From: 2-02-FULL-38-15 sp964645555
Lineage (GTDB): Bacteria; Patescibacteriota; Microgenomatia; Daviesbacterales; UBA10151
Reading direction: 5' to 3'
DNA: 6,265 nucleotides
Assembly: GCA_964645555.1 (NCBI GenBank)
Contig: CAZYBP010000053.1
Span: forward strand, 1-6,265
In this document: in pieces, positions 5,060 to 6,265 of the stretch
How the letters are laid out: the number at the start of each line of letters is the position of its first letter
Numbering within the stretch: position 1 is the first letter of the stretch
Notes under the pieces: model-generated
The model's input: only the letters and a program-made list of their open reading frames with translations
Database searches by the model: none
Told to the model about the DNA's origin: nothing
Made by a program: the position numbers and the translations under genes

Positions 5060-6143
5060 AACCCCTTTTTCTAAAGTACCACTGCATGAGTAATGCAGGG
5101 ATGGCTGCAACAATCAAAATAATGATTAAAGTGGTATATTTACCCCAAAAAGTCCAGTTACCTGATTCTATCCCACCCGGCAGTAATATATTCATGCCAT
5201 AAAAAGTACCTATAACAGTGGCAGGAATGGTAAAAGTAAAGATAATGGTCAGAATAGCCAAAATTCTGTTGGTTTTTTCAGTGCTAAAGGTAAAATCTGC
5301 ATCTTTGTATATTTCCACAATTTCCCTGGCCTCCTCCAAAGTTTCCCAGGCCTTTTCTACCCGATGGATAATATTGTCAAAATAAACACTCATATTACTG
5401 GGAGAGAAATTATTAATTCTCTTTTCTATATCAGCTAAGAGGTTTCTTAAAGGACCAATAACCCTCCTTAAACTGATGATTTCCTGTCTTAATTGGCCCA
5501 CCTTATGTACAGCTGAGACTTTATCATCAAAAACAATATCTTCAGTCTCATCAACCTCTTTAAGTATTGTCTGCAAAAGCGGATTCAGATCTTTTGTTAA
5601 TTGGTCAATAATAGTATAAAGCAGGTGAAAGGAAGAATTATCCATAAATACCTCTTTTTGTTTCGGGTTTTCCTTGCAATCATTAAAGATATTTGAGATT
5701 GCATCATTTTTTTCTTCATGTATCGTTACCAGGTAATTTTTGCCTAAAAAGAAGCTAAGCTGATTGATTATAATTTTTCCCTCGGTTGCGTTGTGGCGGG
5801 GAAAACGGATCAGGATAAACAGGTACTTATCTTCGGTACTTTCTTCAATCTTAGGAAACTGGCCCTTTGAGATACAATCCTCAAGATGCAGCGGATGGAA
5901 GGGGTATTTTTGGGCCAGGTCGCTGATCACTGCACGGTTGGGATTGATTATATCTACCCAGGTAATCTTTTTGTTTTGGATTGTCTGTATTCTTCTGCTG
6001 TGGTCCTGGCTGGTTTTTTCTTCAGCTTCCTGAATATTGAGTAAGTTGAGGTAATATTTAAGCGTGCCCGAGATTTTCTGCTGAGGTTTACCCAGCAGGA
6101 TTTGAATTTCTTTTAGTGCTTCCTTTAAGGTCCTTTTGGTCAT
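5052..6143 (-). CDS. corA: CorA-family magnesium/cobalt transporter
   Basis: CorA is a homopentameric membrane channel that admits Mg2+ and Co2+ into the cytoplasm. The 363-residue product has a long cytoplasmic N-terminal domain (~1-290), including KITWVDIINPN near 59-69, HPLHLEDC at 83-90 and QLSFFLGKNYLVTIHE at 128-143. A long stalk helix with GQLRQEIISLRRVIGPLR follows at 216-233. Membrane helix 1 is at ~295-314, followed by the selectivity motif YGMN at 315-318; helix 2 is at ~335-357, ending in the basic tail FRKRGWM. The length and all landmarks are normal, so the gene looks intact. The N-terminal ~45 residues are lysine-rich and less conserved. ATG 6143 has AGAAAGG upstream with a slightly long 10-nt spacer. 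The gene ends in a strong terminator. Confidence 0.95.
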   Translation of the reverse strand: MTKRTLKEALKEIQILLGKPQQKISGTLKYYLNLLNIQEAEEKTSQDHSRRIQTIQNKKITWVDIINPNRAVISDLAQKYPFHPLHLEDCISKGQFPKIEESTEDKYLFILIRFPRHNATEGKIIINQLSFFLGKNYLVTIHEEKNDAISNIFNDCKENPKQKEVFMDNSSFHLLYTIIDQLTKDLNPLLQTILKEVDETEDIVFDDKVSAVHKVGQLRQEIISLRRVIGPLRNLLADIEKRINNFSPSNMSVYFDNIIHRVEKAWETLEEAREIVEIYKDADFTFSTEKTNRILAILTIIFTFTIPATVIGTFYGMNILLPGGIESGNWTFWGKYTTLIIILIVAAIPALLMQWYFRKRGWM

Positions 6144-6153
6144 GAGTTTGGTA

Positions 6154-6160
6154 CCTTTCT
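6154..6160 (-). promoter_or_regulatory. Ribosome binding site of corA
   Basis: On the - strand AGAAAGG lies 10 bases before ATG 6143. The spacing is at the long end, but this is the only purine-rich site near the start. It shows that corA, unlike uvrC and secG, has a conventional leader. Confidence 0.5.
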
Positions 6161-6178
6161 AGGCAGTTTCTTTTCACT

Positions 6179-6219
6179 AAAAAAACCTCTAGTCACCCAT
6201 CTTCGGTTATTTAGAGATT
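6179..6219 (-). terminator. Terminator-like hairpin upstream of corA
   Basis: On the - strand AATCTCTA (6219-6212) pairs with TAGAGGTT (6191-6184) over 8 bp with one U-G wobble and a 20-base loop that can form a further ACC/GGT pairing. The run of Ts that follows reaches seven (6185-6179), two of them inside the stem. It may end a transcript entering from the right of the window or act as an attenuator 36 bp before the corA ATG. The stem is AT-rich, so strength is uncertain. I see no clear promoter or gene in the rest of 6144-6265. Confidence 0.45.
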
Positions 6220-6265
6220 TCAAGCTAATTGTTTCATAAAAAATACTATGATGCAAGCACCAAAA

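Noticed and set aside
5764..6033. 89-residue + strand frame opposite corA
   Set aside because: It is a shadow of the corA coding strand with no ribosome binding site or recognisable domain.

Overview
The window is ordinary-looking chromosomal DNA from an AT-rich bacterium using the standard code: uvrC, the solute-binding gene and the 128-residue gene all end in TGA, and no reading frame needs recoded TGA. The short genes, a UvrC without its C-terminal HhH domain, a membrane-anchored solute-binding protein without a lipobox, apparent leaderless promoters and a run of Ns typical of a metagenome scaffold together suggest a Candidate Phyla Radiation (Patescibacteria) genome, perhaps Microgenomates. 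That placement is inference from gene character, not a computed result.

Left half, + strand: a transglutaminase-like surface protein enters from the left edge with its N-terminus missing (to 1211). A promoter lies just before uvrC (1239-2501). uvrC overlaps by 4 bp a four-helix membrane protein of the PF04020 'phage holin 4' family (2498-2899). A 55-bp gap with two TATAAT boxes precedes secG (2955-3170). One base after the secG stop begins a family 5 extracellular solute-binding protein (3172-4561), which is interrupted by a 10-N assembly gap at 3400-3409.

Right half, - strand: a 128-residue two-helix membrane protein with a coiled-coil tail (4568-4954) converges on the solute-binding gene with only 6 bp between the stops. 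Upstream of it lies a CorA-type Mg2+/Co2+ channel (5052-6143). The corA terminator hairpin includes its own stop codon. The last 122 bp contain no gene, but do contain a second terminator-like hairpin in the corA leader region.

Functionally the window mixes DNA repair (UvrC), protein export (SecG), solute capture (SBP family 5), divalent cation transport (CorA) and envelope proteins of unknown role. I see no mobile element, CRISPR array, tRNA or rRNA, and no convincing new multi-gene system. The points most worth a second look are the assembly gap, the minimal UvrC, the leaderless promoters, and the unusual leader of the 128-residue gene.
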